Shown here one piece after another: positions 47,176-56,844 of a stretch of DNA of 64,000 bases. Position 1 is the first letter of the stretch. The number at the start of each line of letters is the position of its first letter. The position numbers and the translations under genes were made by a program. Source of the stretch: Pseudomonadota bacterium (GTDB taxonomy: Bacteria > Pseudomonadota > Gammaproteobacteria > Xanthomonadales > Xanthomonadaceae); NCBI GenBank assembly GCA_018242485.1, contig JAFEBV010000041.1:232596-296595 (forward strand). The letters run 5' to 3'. A model generated the notes under the pieces. That model made no database searches. It was not told where the DNA came from and worked only from the letters and a program-made list of their open reading frames with translations.

Positions 47176-47574
47176 TTACTCGGCAGCCTTCGCCGCGGCG
47201 GCCGCCTTGGCCTTGGCGGCGGCGTTGCCGGCCAGATCCTCGCGGATGCGCGCGGCCTTGCCTTCCAGCTCGCGCAGGTAGTACAGCTTGCCCGAACGCA
47301 CGCGGCCGCGGCGCTTGACCTCGACCGAATCGATGGCCGGGCTGTGCGCCTGGAACACGCGCTCCACGCCGAAACCATGCGACATCTTGCGCACCGTGAA
47401 GGCCGAGTTCAGACCGCGGTTGCGCTTGGCGATCACCACGCCCTCGTAGGCCTGCACGCGCTCGCGATTGCCTTCCTTGACCTTGACGTTGACGACGACG
47501 GTGTCGCCCGGGCCGAAATCGGGCAGCGTGCGCTGCATCTGGGCGGCTTCGAATTCCTGGAGGAGCTTGTTCAT
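47176..47574 (-). CDS. rplS: 50S ribosomal protein L19
   Basis: A 132-residue bL19 at the 30S-50S interface. It shows [40 protein letters not shown] and the terminal [20 protein letters not shown]. The last 18 residues are an Ala/Lys tail ([14 protein letters not shown]) longer than in E. coli. rplS normally ends the rpsP-rimM-trmD-rplS operon. Here the genes upstream of its start are on the other strand and unrelated, so it is separated from that operon. Confidence 0.98.
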   Translation of the reverse strand: MNKLLQEFEAAQMQRTLPDFGPGDTVVVNVKVKEGNRERVQAYEGVVIAKRNRGLNSAFTVRKMSHGFGVERVFQAHSPAIDSVEVKRRGRVRSGKLYYLRELEGKAARIREDLAGNAAAKAKAAAAAKAAE

Positions 47575-47839
47575 GGCGCTGATTACCGGTCGTTGGTGCG
47601 GGGCGGGCCCGCAGGAAGCTTGCCAGTATAGCGAATGCCGTGGCCGATTGCACTCGCCGCACGCCGTCGACTGCCCGCACCGAGCGCGGCCGGCGCCCGC
47701 ACGATGTCGCGGGTTGCGGTTTCGAGGATGATCCGCTGGAGACCGGAACCGAATTGGAGTCCAATCTCCCTTACGGTTACGGGAGAACCCGAGTGGCCCC
47801 GCGTTACGAGCATCGGTCGATCAACTGCGCGAGCTCCGC

Positions 47840-48376
47840 ATGGGCATGATTGCAGCGGGCAACGGACGCAGGATCGCGGCCACGTCTGCCTGCCCGCCAA
47901 CCGCGCGGGCTCTTCGCTTCGAGCACCTGGTGCGGATCAACGATCCCGCCGATCCGCGGGTGCCGCCGCTGGGCCGTGATCGACTCTGGCGCGGCTTGGT
48001 GCTGCGCGCCGAGCAACCGCTGGCTTTTGTACCGTGGCTGGACGAGTGCAGCATCGTGCGGGATGGCTCCGATCTCGTGCGCACCCTGCGCTTCGGGCAA
48101 CGGATCGTGCGCGACCGCGTGCGCTTTCATGCTCCGGTTGCGGTCGTGTATGCGCTTGCCGAGGAAGCGGACGGATCTTCGTTTCTCCTGCGCATGCAGA
48201 TCGACCAGCCCACGCTCGACGGCCTGTTCGTGCGCTTCACCTACGAATGCCGCTCGCCCGACCACCGCGAGGGCGATCCACACGCGGACGCGATCCGCGA
48301 AGCCTATCGTCTGGCCGACATCGATACCGTCCGCCGCATCCGCCAGCTCGCGGCGTCAGGCCGGCTCGAGCGCTAA
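47840..48376 (+). CDS. DUF1857 (AtaL-like, SRPBCC fold) protein
   Basis: A 178-residue protein with the DUF1857 pattern RFEHLVRINDPADPRVPPLG, RLWRGLVLRAEQPLAFVPWL and RFGQRIVRDRVRFHAPVAVV. These small START-like proteins bind hydrophobic ligands, and some act as aromatase/cyclase-like factors. Family members usually begin right at the FEHL motif. This frame adds 24 residues, but no start codon lies closer, so ATG 47840 or 47846 is used. No metabolic partner is adjacent, so the ligand is unknown. Confidence 0.72.
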   Translation: MGMIAAGNGRRIAATSACPPTARALRFEHLVRINDPADPRVPPLGRDRLWRGLVLRAEQPLAFVPWLDECSIVRDGSDLVRTLRFGQRIVRDRVRFHAPVAVVYALAEEADGSSFLLRMQIDQPTLDGLFVRFTYECRSPDHREGDPHADAIREAYRLADIDTVRRIRQLAASGRLER

Positions 48377-48408
48377 TCGACAACCGCGCCGGAGTAGTGC
48401 AGACGCGC

Positions 48409-49542
48409 TCAAACGCGACCGCGGCCGCGTTCGCCGATGATGCACTCGACGTAGTCGATCGATTCGTAGGCGTTGATCACGTTGAACACCTCGTCCAGCC
48501 CCACCGCGCTCATGCGCGCGATCTCGTGCAGTTTGCGCGCGACCGTCATGTGGGTGCCCACCCGGAAGGCGCGCGGGTAGTCGCCAGCGAGATCTAGGCG
48601 GTTATTCAGCCGGAAACTGGCGGTGGGATCGAGGTGCTTGGCGAGAAACCCGTCGGAATGGATGTAGCTGTCCATCCATTTCAGGCGCACGTACGGCCGC
48701 GCCGAGGCGGTGCGGCGCACGTGTTCCCATTCCGGATCGCCGAGCAATTTCCAATCGCCGAACTTCAGCGGCTCGCTGGCATAGGGTTCGAGCATGCGCA
48801 GCAGGCCGCGCGCGAAAAAAACTTGCTCGTCGGGATCGAGCACCAGCGCCGGGACGCCGGGCAGTTCGATCCGTGCCGGACCGGAAAACACGCCGCGCTC
48901 GAGGTAGAAGATCAGCGGGTAGCGCGCCTTGGGGTCGACGAGCTTGCGCGCCTCGCCGCCGAGCATGCCGTCGAGCTGCTTGCGCACCGCCGACTCGGTG
49001 GGTGTGGGCGCTATCGCCGGTTCGGTCGGCGCGGCGATGGGCGCCGCCGCGGCCACAACAGACGGAGCCGGCGGCGGATCGGCAGCGGGCACCGCCGCTG
49101 CCACGCTCGCGGCGCTGCCGGGAACGACGCTGGTCTGGATGCTGTCGAGCACGGCCACATCGACCCCACCCAGATCCAGTTCGCTGAACTCGTCGTGCCA
49201 GTCCTCCGACACCTGCACCACCGGCCCGCCCTTGGAGACCAGGTTGAGCACCGACGCCAGCGCCGCGCGACCGATAGGGCGGCGTACGTACAACCCTTCG
49301 GCGGGCTTGGGATCGGACTCGCCGATCAACTGCACGCAGGCCACGCCGCGCTGGATCGCGCGGCGCATGGCCGCCTCGCCGATCAGGCGGATGGGATCGA
49401 CCACGACCAGGTTGGCCTTCGCCTCGGTACCCCAGATCCACTCGTCTTCCAGCTCTTCGCGCACCACGCGCAGGAGCAGGCGCAGGTGCGCCGTGTCCTC
49501 GTCGTTGGTGCCCACCGTCTGGATGATCTGCTGCTTGCCCAT
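48409..49542 (-). CDS. Unrecognised two-domain protein, paralogue A
   Basis: A 377-residue soluble protein that I do not recognise. Residues about 1-105 look like a degenerate receiver-type alpha/beta domain (ANLVVVDPIRLIGEAAMRRA, then YVRRPIGRAALASVLNLV). The middle (about 130-185) is Ala/Pro-rich and variable. Residues about 200-370 form a conserved domain shared with paralogue B: SARPYVRLKWMDSYIHSDGF, then YPRAFRVGTHMTVARKLHEI and VFNVINAYESIDYVE. It is 206 bp downstream of paralogue B on the same strand. Possibly it is a signalling or regulatory protein; no catalytic motif is seen. Confidence 0.7.
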   Translation of the reverse strand: MGKQQIIQTVGTNDEDTAHLRLLLRVVREELEDEWIWGTEAKANLVVVDPIRLIGEAAMRRAIQRGVACVQLIGESDPKPAEGLYVRRPIGRAALASVLNLVSKGGPVVQVSEDWHDEFSELDLGGVDVAVLDSIQTSVVPGSAASVAAAVPAADPPPAPSVVAAAAPIAAPTEPAIAPTPTESAVRKQLDGMLGGEARKLVDPKARYPLIFYLERGVFSGPARIELPGVPALVLDPDEQVFFARGLLRMLEPYASEPLKFGDWKLLGDPEWEHVRRTASARPYVRLKWMDSYIHSDGFLAKHLDPTASFRLNNRLDLAGDYPRAFRVGTHMTVARKLHEIARMSAVGLDEVFNVINAYESIDYVECIIGERGRGRV

Positions 49543-49748
49543 GGGATCTGGCGTGCCACGCGTGGGTACGGGTCGGAATGGCTTGGCGGGATCGACCCCG
49601 ATCGATTCCGCCGGCAGAGGCGCATTCTAGCAGGCGATCAGGCAACGCCCCGCAGCCGTCATCGGCGCTTCCCGATGTTTCCGCCGCAACGCACATGCAA
49701 CCCGTTCGCGCGAACCAATGGCCGCCGCGCGCCGCACGACCAGTCGGC

Positions 49749-50930
49749 TCAGCCGCGCTGGCGGCGCGTCCATTCCACGAATCCGATCGCCTCGTAGGCA
49801 TTAACCACGTCGAACACCTCGGCCAGCGCCACTTCGCTCAGGCGGGCGATCTCGTCGAGGCGATGGGCGACGATCATGTTGGCGCCGATGCGGAAGGCGC
49901 GCGGGTATTCCTGCGCCAGTTCCAGCCAGCGCGTGAGCCGGTAACTGCCGGCCGGATCCAGATGGGAAGACAGATAGCCATCGGAACGCAGGTAGCGATC
50001 CATCCACAGCAGCCGCTGATACGGCCGCGCCGGCGCTTTCGCGCGCCACGCATCCAGTTCCGAGTTGATCAGGCGCTTCCAGTCGCCGGCGCGCAACGGT
50101 TCGCCGAAATACGCTTCCAGCGCGTTGAGCCGCCCCACGCTGTGGAAGACCTGCGCCTTGGGATCGACCACCAGTGCCGGTGAGCCGGGGCGTTCGATCA
50201 ACGCCGGCCCGCCGAGTTGGCCGTGCTCCAACCACTCCAGCAAGGTGCGCGTCTGGTTGTCGTCGAAGACGTGCTCCATGCCGCGCCGGAACGACGGGTC
50301 GATGAGCGATTCGTCGATGCCGTCGCGGAGGAACGGATTGCCGTAGCTGTCCGCGCGCGCTTCGCTGCGCGTGGTGGCGTCGCGGACGAATTCCACGCCG
50401 GTATCCTGCTGGAGTTTTTCCGGCATCAGGAACATCGGCTTGTCTTCGGCCGGGTCGCGATGGAACAGCGCCTCGAAGGCATCCTGCTCGCGATCGCGCT
50501 CGTTGCGCTGGAGCGAGAAGTCGAACTTCTGAAGATCCGCATCCGGCGCGTCGGTTTCGCCCAGATCCAGATCGAAGAAATCCTCGCCCTGCGTCACCAG
50601 CTGCATCGGCGCCACCGTGCTCGCGCCGATGCCGTTGAGCAGGGCGACGAGGTCATCGCGGCGCAGCGGCTTGCGCAGATAGCGCCCCCCCGGCGCAGGC
50701 GCATCGGCTGCGATCAGGCGCGCGCAGGCCACGCCGCGCCGTTCGGTACGGCGCAGCGCCGAATCGCCCACGAGGCTGCCGGTGTCCACGACCACCAGAT
50801 CGGCGCGCTCCTCCGCGCCCCAGCGCCAGCGTTCTTCCAGATGGATGACCGCCGAGCGCAGCAGCAGGCGCAGGTGGGCGACATCCTCGTCGCTGGCGCC
50901 GATGCAATCGATCACCTTGAACTTGTCCAT
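49749..50930 (-). CDS. Unrecognised two-domain protein, paralogue B
   Basis: A 393-residue relative of the preceding gene. The N-termini align from DEDVAHLRLLLR through LVVVD and RRGVACARLI, and the C-termini from ARPYQRLLWMDRYLRSDGYL to VFDVVNAYEAIGFVE. The middle part differs and is acidic (DFFDLDLGETDAPDAD). The receiver-like domain lacks a clear phosphoacceptor pair, so if it is a receiver fold it is probably not phosphorylated. The tandem order suggests duplication then divergence of one module into two partners. Confidence 0.7.
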   Translation of the reverse strand: MDKFKVIDCIGASDEDVAHLRLLLRSAVIHLEERWRWGAEERADLVVVDTGSLVGDSALRRTERRGVACARLIAADAPAPGGRYLRKPLRRDDLVALLNGIGASTVAPMQLVTQGEDFFDLDLGETDAPDADLQKFDFSLQRNERDREQDAFEALFHRDPAEDKPMFLMPEKLQQDTGVEFVRDATTRSEARADSYGNPFLRDGIDESLIDPSFRRGMEHVFDDNQTRTLLEWLEHGQLGGPALIERPGSPALVVDPKAQVFHSVGRLNALEAYFGEPLRAGDWKRLINSELDAWRAKAPARPYQRLLWMDRYLRSDGYLSSHLDPAGSYRLTRWLELAQEYPRAFRIGANMIVAHRLDEIARLSEVALAEVFDVVNAYEAIGFVEWTRRQRG

Positions 50931-51089
50931 GTCGGTGCCGCTCGATCCCGGTCACGTCCCGGCGATTATCGACCACTCGCTCGCACTCTGAAAGGTGGGA
51001 TGGGCATGCCCGCATCCGCAAGGGGCATGGCATCGCACGGAATGGAATAATCGCCATCCGTTGTTCCGCGCCTGTCCGACACTTGCACG

Positions 51090-51698
51090 ATGGCCAAACA
51101 TTACGATCGCCGTTATTTCGATCGCTGGTACCGCGAAGGTGCCCTCGCGCCTGGCTACGCCGCCCATCTGCGCCGCAAGGTCGCCTGCGCAGTCGCGTTG
51201 GCCGAGTACCACCTCGGTCGCCGCGTGCGCAGCGTGCTGGATGTGGGCTGCGGTGAGGGCGCGTGGCGCGCGCCGCTGTTGAAGCTGCGACCCGGGATCG
51301 CCTACCTCGGCGTGGATTCCAGCCCCTACGCCATCGCCCGCCACGGTACGCGACGGAATTTGCGGCTGGCCACGTTCGGGCAACTCGAGCAATTGCGCTT
51401 CGGCGCGCCGGTCGATCTGCTGGTGTGCGCGGACGTGCTGCACTACGTGCGCGGCGACGAATTGCGCCGCGGACTGTCCGGCTTTGCCGAACAGTGCGCC
51501 GGGGTGGCATGGATCGAGGTGTTCTGCCGCGGCGACGCCATCGACGGCGACCGCAAGGGCTTCGTGGCGCGCACCGCAGCAAGCTATCGCCGCGCCTTCG
51601 CACAGGCCGGATTCACACCTTGCGGATCGCATGGCTACCTGTCGCCGGCGCTCGCCGGGCAGGCCGTTGCGCTGGAGGTGTTTGCCGAACACCGATGA
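51090..51698 (+). CDS. SAM-dependent methyltransferase (class I)
   Basis: A 202-residue protein with a Rossmann-fold SAM site: motif I RSVLDVGCGEGAWRAPLL (about 47-64), the acidic residue of motif II in YLGVDSSPYAI, and LLVCADVLHYV as motif IV. A helical N-terminal cap (HYDRRYFDRWYREG) resembles small-molecule methyltransferases. The substrate is not evident. The gene is monocistronic as far as can be seen, divergent from paralogue B. Confidence 0.85.
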   Translation: MAKHYDRRYFDRWYREGALAPGYAAHLRRKVACAVALAEYHLGRRVRSVLDVGCGEGAWRAPLLKLRPGIAYLGVDSSPYAIARHGTRRNLRLATFGQLEQLRFGAPVDLLVCADVLHYVRGDELRRGLSGFAEQCAGVAWIEVFCRGDAIDGDRKGFVARTAASYRRAFAQAGFTPCGSHGYLSPALAGQAVALEVFAEHR

Positions 51699-51909
51699 AG
51701 CCGGCGCGGTGGATTCGTGACGCTTGCGCAAAGACGCATGTAAAAACTGGTGATTGTGCGACGCGCACCTGCCCACGGCAAATGCACTGCAACATCCCCC
51801 GGCGACGCCCTGCAGGCGTACCCTGTCGGCATCTTCCATCATCGAATCGCAGCGACAGGCTGTTTCCCGACAGCCTGCTTGCCACAGGTTTCCGAACCGG
51901 AGCCGTGCC

Positions 51910-52197
51910 ATGCCGACCGTGCGTTTCCGCATCACCGCCAACGAAGACGATACCCAGGATGTGATCCAGCATGTGGAGAACATCGACGAGGGCATCGAAC
52001 GGGCGGAGGAAATCGACGCGGTCGAGCACCTGTGGAGCGACTCCAGCTCCGCGGGTTTGTCCGACGACTACAGCCCGGGGCTGCACTGCGTGGAGGTAGA
52101 TGCCTCCGACGAGGACATCGCCGAACTGGTACGCGTGGCCGCCGAGGAGCGCGCCTATCGGTTGGGCGCGGTGATCGAATTCGTCGAGCGCTTCTGA
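51910..52197 (+). CDS. Small acidic hypothetical protein, 95 aa
   Basis: The ATG at 51910 starts a very acidic protein (many Asp/Glu: [14 protein letters not shown]). It begins [20 protein letters not shown] and has an alternating strand/helix pattern compatible with a small ferredoxin-like or ACT-like fold. No Cys motif, signal or membrane segment is present. I do not recognise the family. The upstream 52 codons of the longer frame are antisense-like and were dropped. Confidence 0.6.
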   Translation: MPTVRFRITANEDDTQDVIQHVENIDEGIERAEEIDAVEHLWSDSSSAGLSDDYSPGLHCVEVDASDEDIAELVRVAAEERAYRLGAVIEFVERF

Positions 52198-52288
52198 GAG
52201 AACGAATTCATCTGTGGATTTCATCAGCAGGCTGATTCTCGACAGCCTGTTACCATCCTCACGCCCACCCGTCCGTACCGGAGCGTTC

Positions 52289-53260
52289 ATGCGCCGATCC
52301 CGCCTCGCCCTCGCGCTGTTGCCGTGCATCCTTGCCACGTCCATTAGCCTCGCCGTCGATCCGGCGCACACCACCGCCAAACCGAAGTACCTCACCACCC
52401 AGCAGATCATCGATGCCGCGCCGGCCACCGCGTGGCGCGAACTCGATCCCAACGACACCCTCTACATGCAATTGCCGGGCGGGCGGGTGGTGATCGAACT
52501 GGCGCCGCAATTCGCGCCGCAGCACGTCGCCAATATCCGCACGCTGGCGCGCGAGCACTGGTTCGACGGACTGTCGATCAACCGCTCGCAGGACAATTTC
52601 GTCGTCCAGTGGGGTGATCCGAATGCCGGCGAGAAGGACGCCAAACCACTCGGCGAAGCGCGTTCCCACCTGCCCGCCGAGTTCAGCGTCGCCGCCAAGG
52701 GTCTGCATTTCCATCGCTTGAAAGATAGCGATGGTTACGCTGCGAAGGTCGGTTTCGTCGATGGTTTTCCGGCCGGTGAAGATGCGCATGGCAGCCGCGC
52801 GTGGCTGGCGCACTGCTACGGCACCGTCGGCGCCGGCCGCGACATGGCACCCGACAGCAGCACCGGCGCGGAGTTGTACGTGGTCACCGGACAGGCACCG
52901 CGTCAGCTCGATCTGAACATCACCACCGTCGGCCGCGTGGTCAAGGGCATGGAACTGCTCTCGGTGATTGCGCGCGGTACCGGCCCGCTGGGCTTTTTCG
53001 AGAAATCCGAGCAACGCGTGCCGATCGCATCCATACGTCTCGCCGCCGACGTGCCGGTCAGCGAACGCACGCCCTTGCAGGTGCTGCGCACCGACACGCC
53101 AACGTGGGACGCGATGGTGGAATCCAAGCGCAACCGTCGCGACGACTGGTATGTGCATCCGGCCGGGCACATCGACCTGTGCAACGTGCCGATCCCCACG
53201 CGCGCGCCGCCGACCCCGGCAACGCCACCGCCTGTCCCTACGCCACCTCCGCACCCCTGA
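52289..53260 (+). CDS. Periplasmic cyclophilin-type peptidyl-prolyl isomerase
   Basis: A 323-residue secreted protein. A Sec signal ([20 protein letters not shown], then LAVDP) is followed by a cyclophilin domain (about 55-245): [40 protein letters not shown] and [15 protein letters not shown] [18 protein letters not shown]-terminal extension ends in a Pro-rich tail ([15 protein letters not shown]). It should speed proline isomerisation of envelope proteins. The classical active-site Arg region is altered (INRSQDNF in place of HRVIxxF), so activity may be changed. Confidence 0.82.
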   Translation: MRRSRLALALLPCILATSISLAVDPAHTTAKPKYLTTQQIIDAAPATAWRELDPNDTLYMQLPGGRVVIELAPQFAPQHVANIRTLAREHWFDGLSINRSQDNFVVQWGDPNAGEKDAKPLGEARSHLPAEFSVAAKGLHFHRLKDSDGYAAKVGFVDGFPAGEDAHGSRAWLAHCYGTVGAGRDMAPDSSTGAELYVVTGQAPRQLDLNITTVGRVVKGMELLSVIARGTGPLGFFEKSEQRVPIASIRLAADVPVSERTPLQVLRTDTPTWDAMVESKRNRRDDWYVHPAGHIDLCNVPIPTRAPPTPATPPPVPTPPPHP

Positions 53261-53325
53261 GCGTGCGATGTAGCGCAGGCGGCGACGCTGTGCGGCCACC
53301 TGCGAAAAAATTCCAGCGCGCGCGG

Positions 53326-53676
53326 CTACAGCTTCGCGCCGTCGACCTGCTTGATCTTCAGCATGGCCAGATCCAGATCCGGCAGGCAGCGCACGTTCAC
53401 CGCCACGATCGCCGCGCCGGTCTTGGGATGCGTGCCGTCGCTGAATGGCGCCACGCCGCAGGTCGGGCAGAAGTGGTGCGCGATGTGGGCCTTGTTGAAG
53501 CGATAGGTGCCCAGATCGGATTCGGGCGTCTTCAGGGTGAACGCGGTGCGTGGAAAGAACGCGAGCAGACCGCCGCGACGCCGGCACATGGAGCAATTGC
53601 AGTCCATGACCTCGCCGATCTCGCCTTCCAGATCGAAAGCGATGCGTCCGCAATGACAACTGCCGTGGTGGGTCAT
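53326..53676 (-). CDS. GFA/CENP-V family zinc protein
   Basis: A 116-residue protein with the GFA zinc ligands: CHCG at 7-10, CNCSMC near 26-31 and CPTC near 70-73. The structural Zn motif and second site are complete. The founding member is a glutathione-formaldehyde adduct enzyme, but most homologues are of unknown function, so no substrate is claimed. It is convergent with the cyclophilin gene. Confidence 0.87.
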   Translation of the reverse strand: MTHHGSCHCGRIAFDLEGEIGEVMDCNCSMCRRRGGLLAFFPRTAFTLKTPESDLGTYRFNKAHIAHHFCPTCGVAPFSDGTHPKTGAAIVAVNVRCLPDLDLAMLKIKQVDGAKL

Positions 53677-53759
53677 GGCCGTGCTCCGTGGGATTGCCGA
53701 GCGGACGAGGATACGCCGCCGCGGTGAAAATCGCGCAAACGAATCGCTACCATGCGGGC

Positions 53760-54026
53760 ATGGGCTGGTTCGTCTATCTGATCGAATGCCGCGACGGCAG
53801 CATCTATACCGGCATCGCCACCGATGTCGCGCGCCGCTACGCGCAACACGTCGCCGGCACCGGCGCGCGCTACACCCGCGCGCATCCGCCGCTGCGCCTG
53901 CTGGGCAGTTTCGCGCAACCGGATCGCTCCAGCGCGCTCAAGGCCGAGCACGCCATGCGCCGGTTGCGGCCCGAGGCCAAGCGCGCGTTATGTGAACGCT
54001 GCACATCGGCCGATGAGCGAATGTAA
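53760..54026 (+). CDS. GIY-YIG domain protein
   Basis: An 88-residue single-domain GIY-YIG protein of the YhbQ/UPF0213 type: MGWFVYLIECRDGSIYTGIA with the two Tyr, VARRYAQHVAGTGARYTR with Arg, and the Glu of AEHAMRRL. Homologues are small structure-specific nucleases. The start at 53760 removes a long antisense-like extension. It lies 36 bp upstream of the CDF transporter gene on the same strand. Confidence 0.9.
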   Translation: MGWFVYLIECRDGSIYTGIATDVARRYAQHVAGTGARYTRAHPPLRLLGSFAQPDRSSALKAEHAMRRLRPEAKRALCERCTSADERM

Positions 54027-54062
54027 TAGTGTCCCGGCCGCGCCGCCGTTACCCTGCGCGCC

Positions 54063-55166
54063 ATGACGCACTCCCCCGCCGAAACCGAACACGCTGCCGC
54101 GCACGGGCAGGCGCACGTCCATGCGCATGACCACGATCACGATCATGGCCACGATCATGCACACGCGCACGATCACGACGATGATCATGATCACGCGCAC
54201 GATCACGACGACGCTCACGGCCACGTCCACGATCATGGCCACGGGCATTCGCACGGGCATGGGCACGGTCATGGTCACCACCATGCGCCGGCCGACTTCG
54301 GTCGCGCCTTCGCCATCGGCATCGTCCTGAATCTGGGCTTCGTGGTGATCGAGGCGATCTACGGCGTGCTCGCCAATTCGCTGGCGCTGCTGGCCGACGC
54401 CGGCCACAACTTCAGCGACGTGCTCAGCCTCGCCCTGGCCTGGGGCGCCAGCCTGCTGGTCAAGCGCATGCCGACCCAGCGCCGCACCTATGGCCTGCGC
54501 CGTTCCTCGATCCTCGCCTCGCTGGCCAATGCCCTGCTGCTGCTGATCGGCATCGGCGCCATCGCCTGGGAGGCGGTCGGGCGGCTGGGCAATCCGCAGC
54601 CGGTGAGCAGCGGCGTGGTGATGTGGGTCGCCGCCATCGGCATCGCCATCAACGGTTTCACCGCCTGGTTGTTCGCTTCCGGGCGCAAGGGCGACGTCAA
54701 CATCCGCGGCGCGTTCCTGCACATGGCCGCGGATGCGGGGATCTCGCTGGGCGTGGTGCTGGCGGCGCTGGCGATGCGTTACACCGGCTGGCTGTGGCTG
54801 GATCCGGTGGTGAGTCTGGGCATCGTCGCGGCGATCGCTTGGGGCACCTGGGGCCTGTTGGTGGAATCGCTGGATCTGGCGATGGACGCGGTGCCGCGCC
54901 ACATCGACCCGGGCAAGGTCGAATCGTGGCTGGCCAGTTTGGACGGCGTGGAGGCGGTGCACGACCTGCACATCTGGGGCATGAGCACCACCGAGGTGGC
55001 GCTGACCGTGCATCTGCTGCGCCCGGACGCCACCCTCGACGACGCCCTGCTCGCGCGCATCCAGCGCGGATTGCGCGAGCGCTTCGGGATCGGCCACACC
55101 ACCATTCAGTTCGAGTTGGGCGACGCGGCGCATCCTTGCGGGCAGGCAGCGGAATCGTCGATTTGA
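54063..55166 (+). CDS. Cation diffusion facilitator with His-rich N-terminus (CzcD/ZitB type)
   Basis: A 367-residue Zn/Cd/Co exporter driven by proton exchange at the inner membrane. The first 74 residues contain 31 His, mostly DH/GH/AH dipeptides, a cytoplasmic metal buffer. Six membrane helices follow with the metal site DAGHNFSD in TM2 and HMAADAGISLG in TM5 (HxxxD type). A C-terminal cytoplasmic domain (about 285-365) ends with C near 359. It is followed by a tripartite heavy-metal pump, forming a metal efflux cluster. Confidence 0.95.
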   Translation: MTHSPAETEHAAAHGQAHVHAHDHDHDHGHDHAHAHDHDDDHDHAHDHDDAHGHVHDHGHGHSHGHGHGHGHHHAPADFGRAFAIGIVLNLGFVVIEAIYGVLANSLALLADAGHNFSDVLSLALAWGASLLVKRMPTQRRTYGLRRSSILASLANALLLLIGIGAIAWEAVGRLGNPQPVSSGVVMWVAAIGIAINGFTAWLFASGRKGDVNIRGAFLHMAADAGISLGVVLAALAMRYTGWLWLDPVVSLGIVAAIAWGTWGLLVESLDLAMDAVPRHIDPGKVESWLASLDGVEAVHDLHIWGMSTTEVALTVHLLRPDATLDDALLARIQRGLRERFGIGHTTIQFELGDAAHPCGQAAESSI

Positions 55167-55223
55167 ATCGAGCACTCCACGCACCTGATGGGCCGCATCC
55201 GGGTCAAGAGATAATCTTAACGA

Positions 55224-55229
55224 TATAAT
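55224..55229 (+). promoter_or_regulatory. Possible -10 box before the heavy-metal efflux operon
   Basis: A perfect TATAAT in a sharply AT-rich island (about 55208-55236), just upstream of the outer-membrane factor gene. A -35 is weak (GGGTCA at 17 bp), suggesting an activator-dependent promoter. Confidence 0.5.
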
Positions 55230-55269
55230 GTAACAATGGCGGCCTCGTTCGCGATATCCGCCACGGCGC

Positions 55270-56844
55270 ATGACCGATTCCCGTACTCGAAGCGCCCGGA
55301 TTTCCGCAGCATCGCCCGCCTTGGCCTTCCTCCCTTGCACGCCCCTCCGGCTGGTTGCGTCGGGCGTGTGCGCCGCGCTGTTGCTGGGTGGCTGCACGGT
55401 CGGGCCGAACTTCCAGCGCCCGTCGGCACCGCAGGTCGATGCTTACGAGCACGCCCAGCCGCAGGCCACGGTGGCCACCCCCGCCACCGCCGGCGGACAG
55501 GCGCAGCACTTCATCACTGGTCGCGACATCCCCGGCGACTGGTGGAGCGTGTTCCACTCCAAGTCGCTGGATGAACTGATCGCGTTGTCGCTGCGCAACA
55601 ATCCCGATCTGGCTGCGGCGCGCGCGGTGCTGCGACAGGCGCACGAGGCCACCCTCGCCCAGCGCGGCGCGTACTGGCCGCAGGTTTCGGCCGGGCTCAG
55701 CGCCACCCGCCAGCAGGATCCGCCCGGTGCGCTGGCACCGGTGCCCAGCAACAACGCCTTCCTGTACAGCCTGTACACGCCGCAGTTGAGCGTGTCCTAC
55801 GCGCCGGACGTGTTCGGCCTGAACCGGCGCACGGTCGAGGCACTGAAAGCGCAAGAGGAAGCGACCGGCTATCAACTGGCCGCCGCGCACATCAGCCTGA
55901 GCACCAACGTGGTCAGCGCGGCCGTCCACGAAGCCGCCTTGATCGCGCAGGTCGACGCCACCGACAAGACCATCGCCATCGACCAGCAGATGGTGGAAAT
56001 CCTGCGCTACCAGATGGGCAAGGGCTATGCCAGCCGGCTCGATCTGGCCACCCAGGAAGCGCAACTCGCGCAGGCACAGGCCGCGTTGCCGCCCTTGCAG
56101 ACCGCGCTCGAACAGCAGCGCCACGCGCTGGCGGTGTTGACCGGACGCCTGCCGTCGCAGGCGCCCGACGTGGACTTCGACCTCGACACATTGCGCCTGC
56201 CGCAGGATCTGCCGCTGAGCCTGCCCTCGCAACTGGTGCGCCAGCGCCCGGACGTGTTGCAGGCGCAAGCCAATCTGCACGCGGCCAATGCGCAAGTCGG
56301 GGTGGCCATCGCCAATCGTTTTCCGAGTTTCGACATCACCGCCAGCATCGGCAGCGATGCGCTGAAGCTGGGGCAGTTGTTCGATGCCGACACCGGCTTC
56401 TGGAGTCTGGCCGGTTCGCTGACCGCGCCGATCTTCCACGGCGGCACCCTGCTGCACCAGCAACGCGGTGCCGAAGCGGCGCTGGATGCCTCCGCCGCGC
56501 AGTACCGCAGTACCGTGCTGGGCGCGTTCCAGAACGTCGCCGACACCCTGAGCGCGCTGGATCACGACGCGCAGGCATTGCAGGCGGCGGGCAAGGCGAT
56601 GGACGCCGCACGCACCTCGCTGGATCTGATCCGCCGCCAGTACAAGGTCGGCTATGCCAACGATCTGGCCCTGCTCGGTGCCGAACAGGCTCTGCAGCAG
56701 GCGCGCATCGGCCTCGTGCAGGCGCAAGCCAGCCGCTACACCGACACCGCCGCGCTGTATCAGGCCCTCGGCGGCGGCTGGTGGCATCGCGACGACCTGC
56801 CCATCGACCCGGCCCAACCGGAGCGCCACCCGAATGAACCTTGA
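55270..56844 (+). CDS. Outer-membrane efflux lipoprotein (CzcC/OprM-like, NodT family)
   Basis: A 524-residue TolC-type channel. The lipoprotein signal is extended at the N-terminus, with the lipobox LLLGGC near residue 42. Two OEP repeats follow (about 95-290 and 310-505), with NNPDLAAARAVLRQAHEATL, LVRQRPDVLQAQANLHAANA and VGVAIANRFPSFDITASIG. It forms the outer exit of the tripartite system with the next two genes and overlaps the adaptor gene by 11 nt. An internal start nearer the signal peptide is possible. Confidence 0.93.
   Translation: MTDSRTRSARISAASPALAFLPCTPLRLVASGVCAALLLGGCTVGPNFQRPSAPQVDAYEHAQPQATVATPATAGGQAQHFITGRDIPGDWWSVFHSKSLDELIALSLRNNPDLAAARAVLRQAHEATLAQRGAYWPQVSAGLSATRQQDPPGALAPVPSNNAFLYSLYTPQLSVSYAPDVFGLNRRTVEALKAQEEATGYQLAAAHISLSTNVVSAAVHEAALIAQVDATDKTIAIDQQMVEILRYQMGKGYASRLDLATQEAQLAQAQAALPPLQTALEQQRHALAVLTGRLPSQAPDVDFDLDTLRLPQDLPLSLPSQLVRQRPDVLQAQANLHAANAQVGVAIANRFPSFDITASIGSDALKLGQLFDADTGFWSLAGSLTAPIFHGGTLLHQQRGAEAALDASAAQYRSTVLGAFQNVADTLSALDHDAQALQAAGKAMDAARTSLDLIRRQYKVGYANDLALLGAEQALQQARIGLVQAQASRYTDTAALYQALGGGWWHRDDLPIDPAQPERHPNEP

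Noticed and set aside
55204..55236. Zur-type operator before the metal efflux genes
   Set aside because: The AT-rich island has TATAAT and TGTAAC pieces but no inverted symmetry matching a Zur box; kept only as a possible -10.
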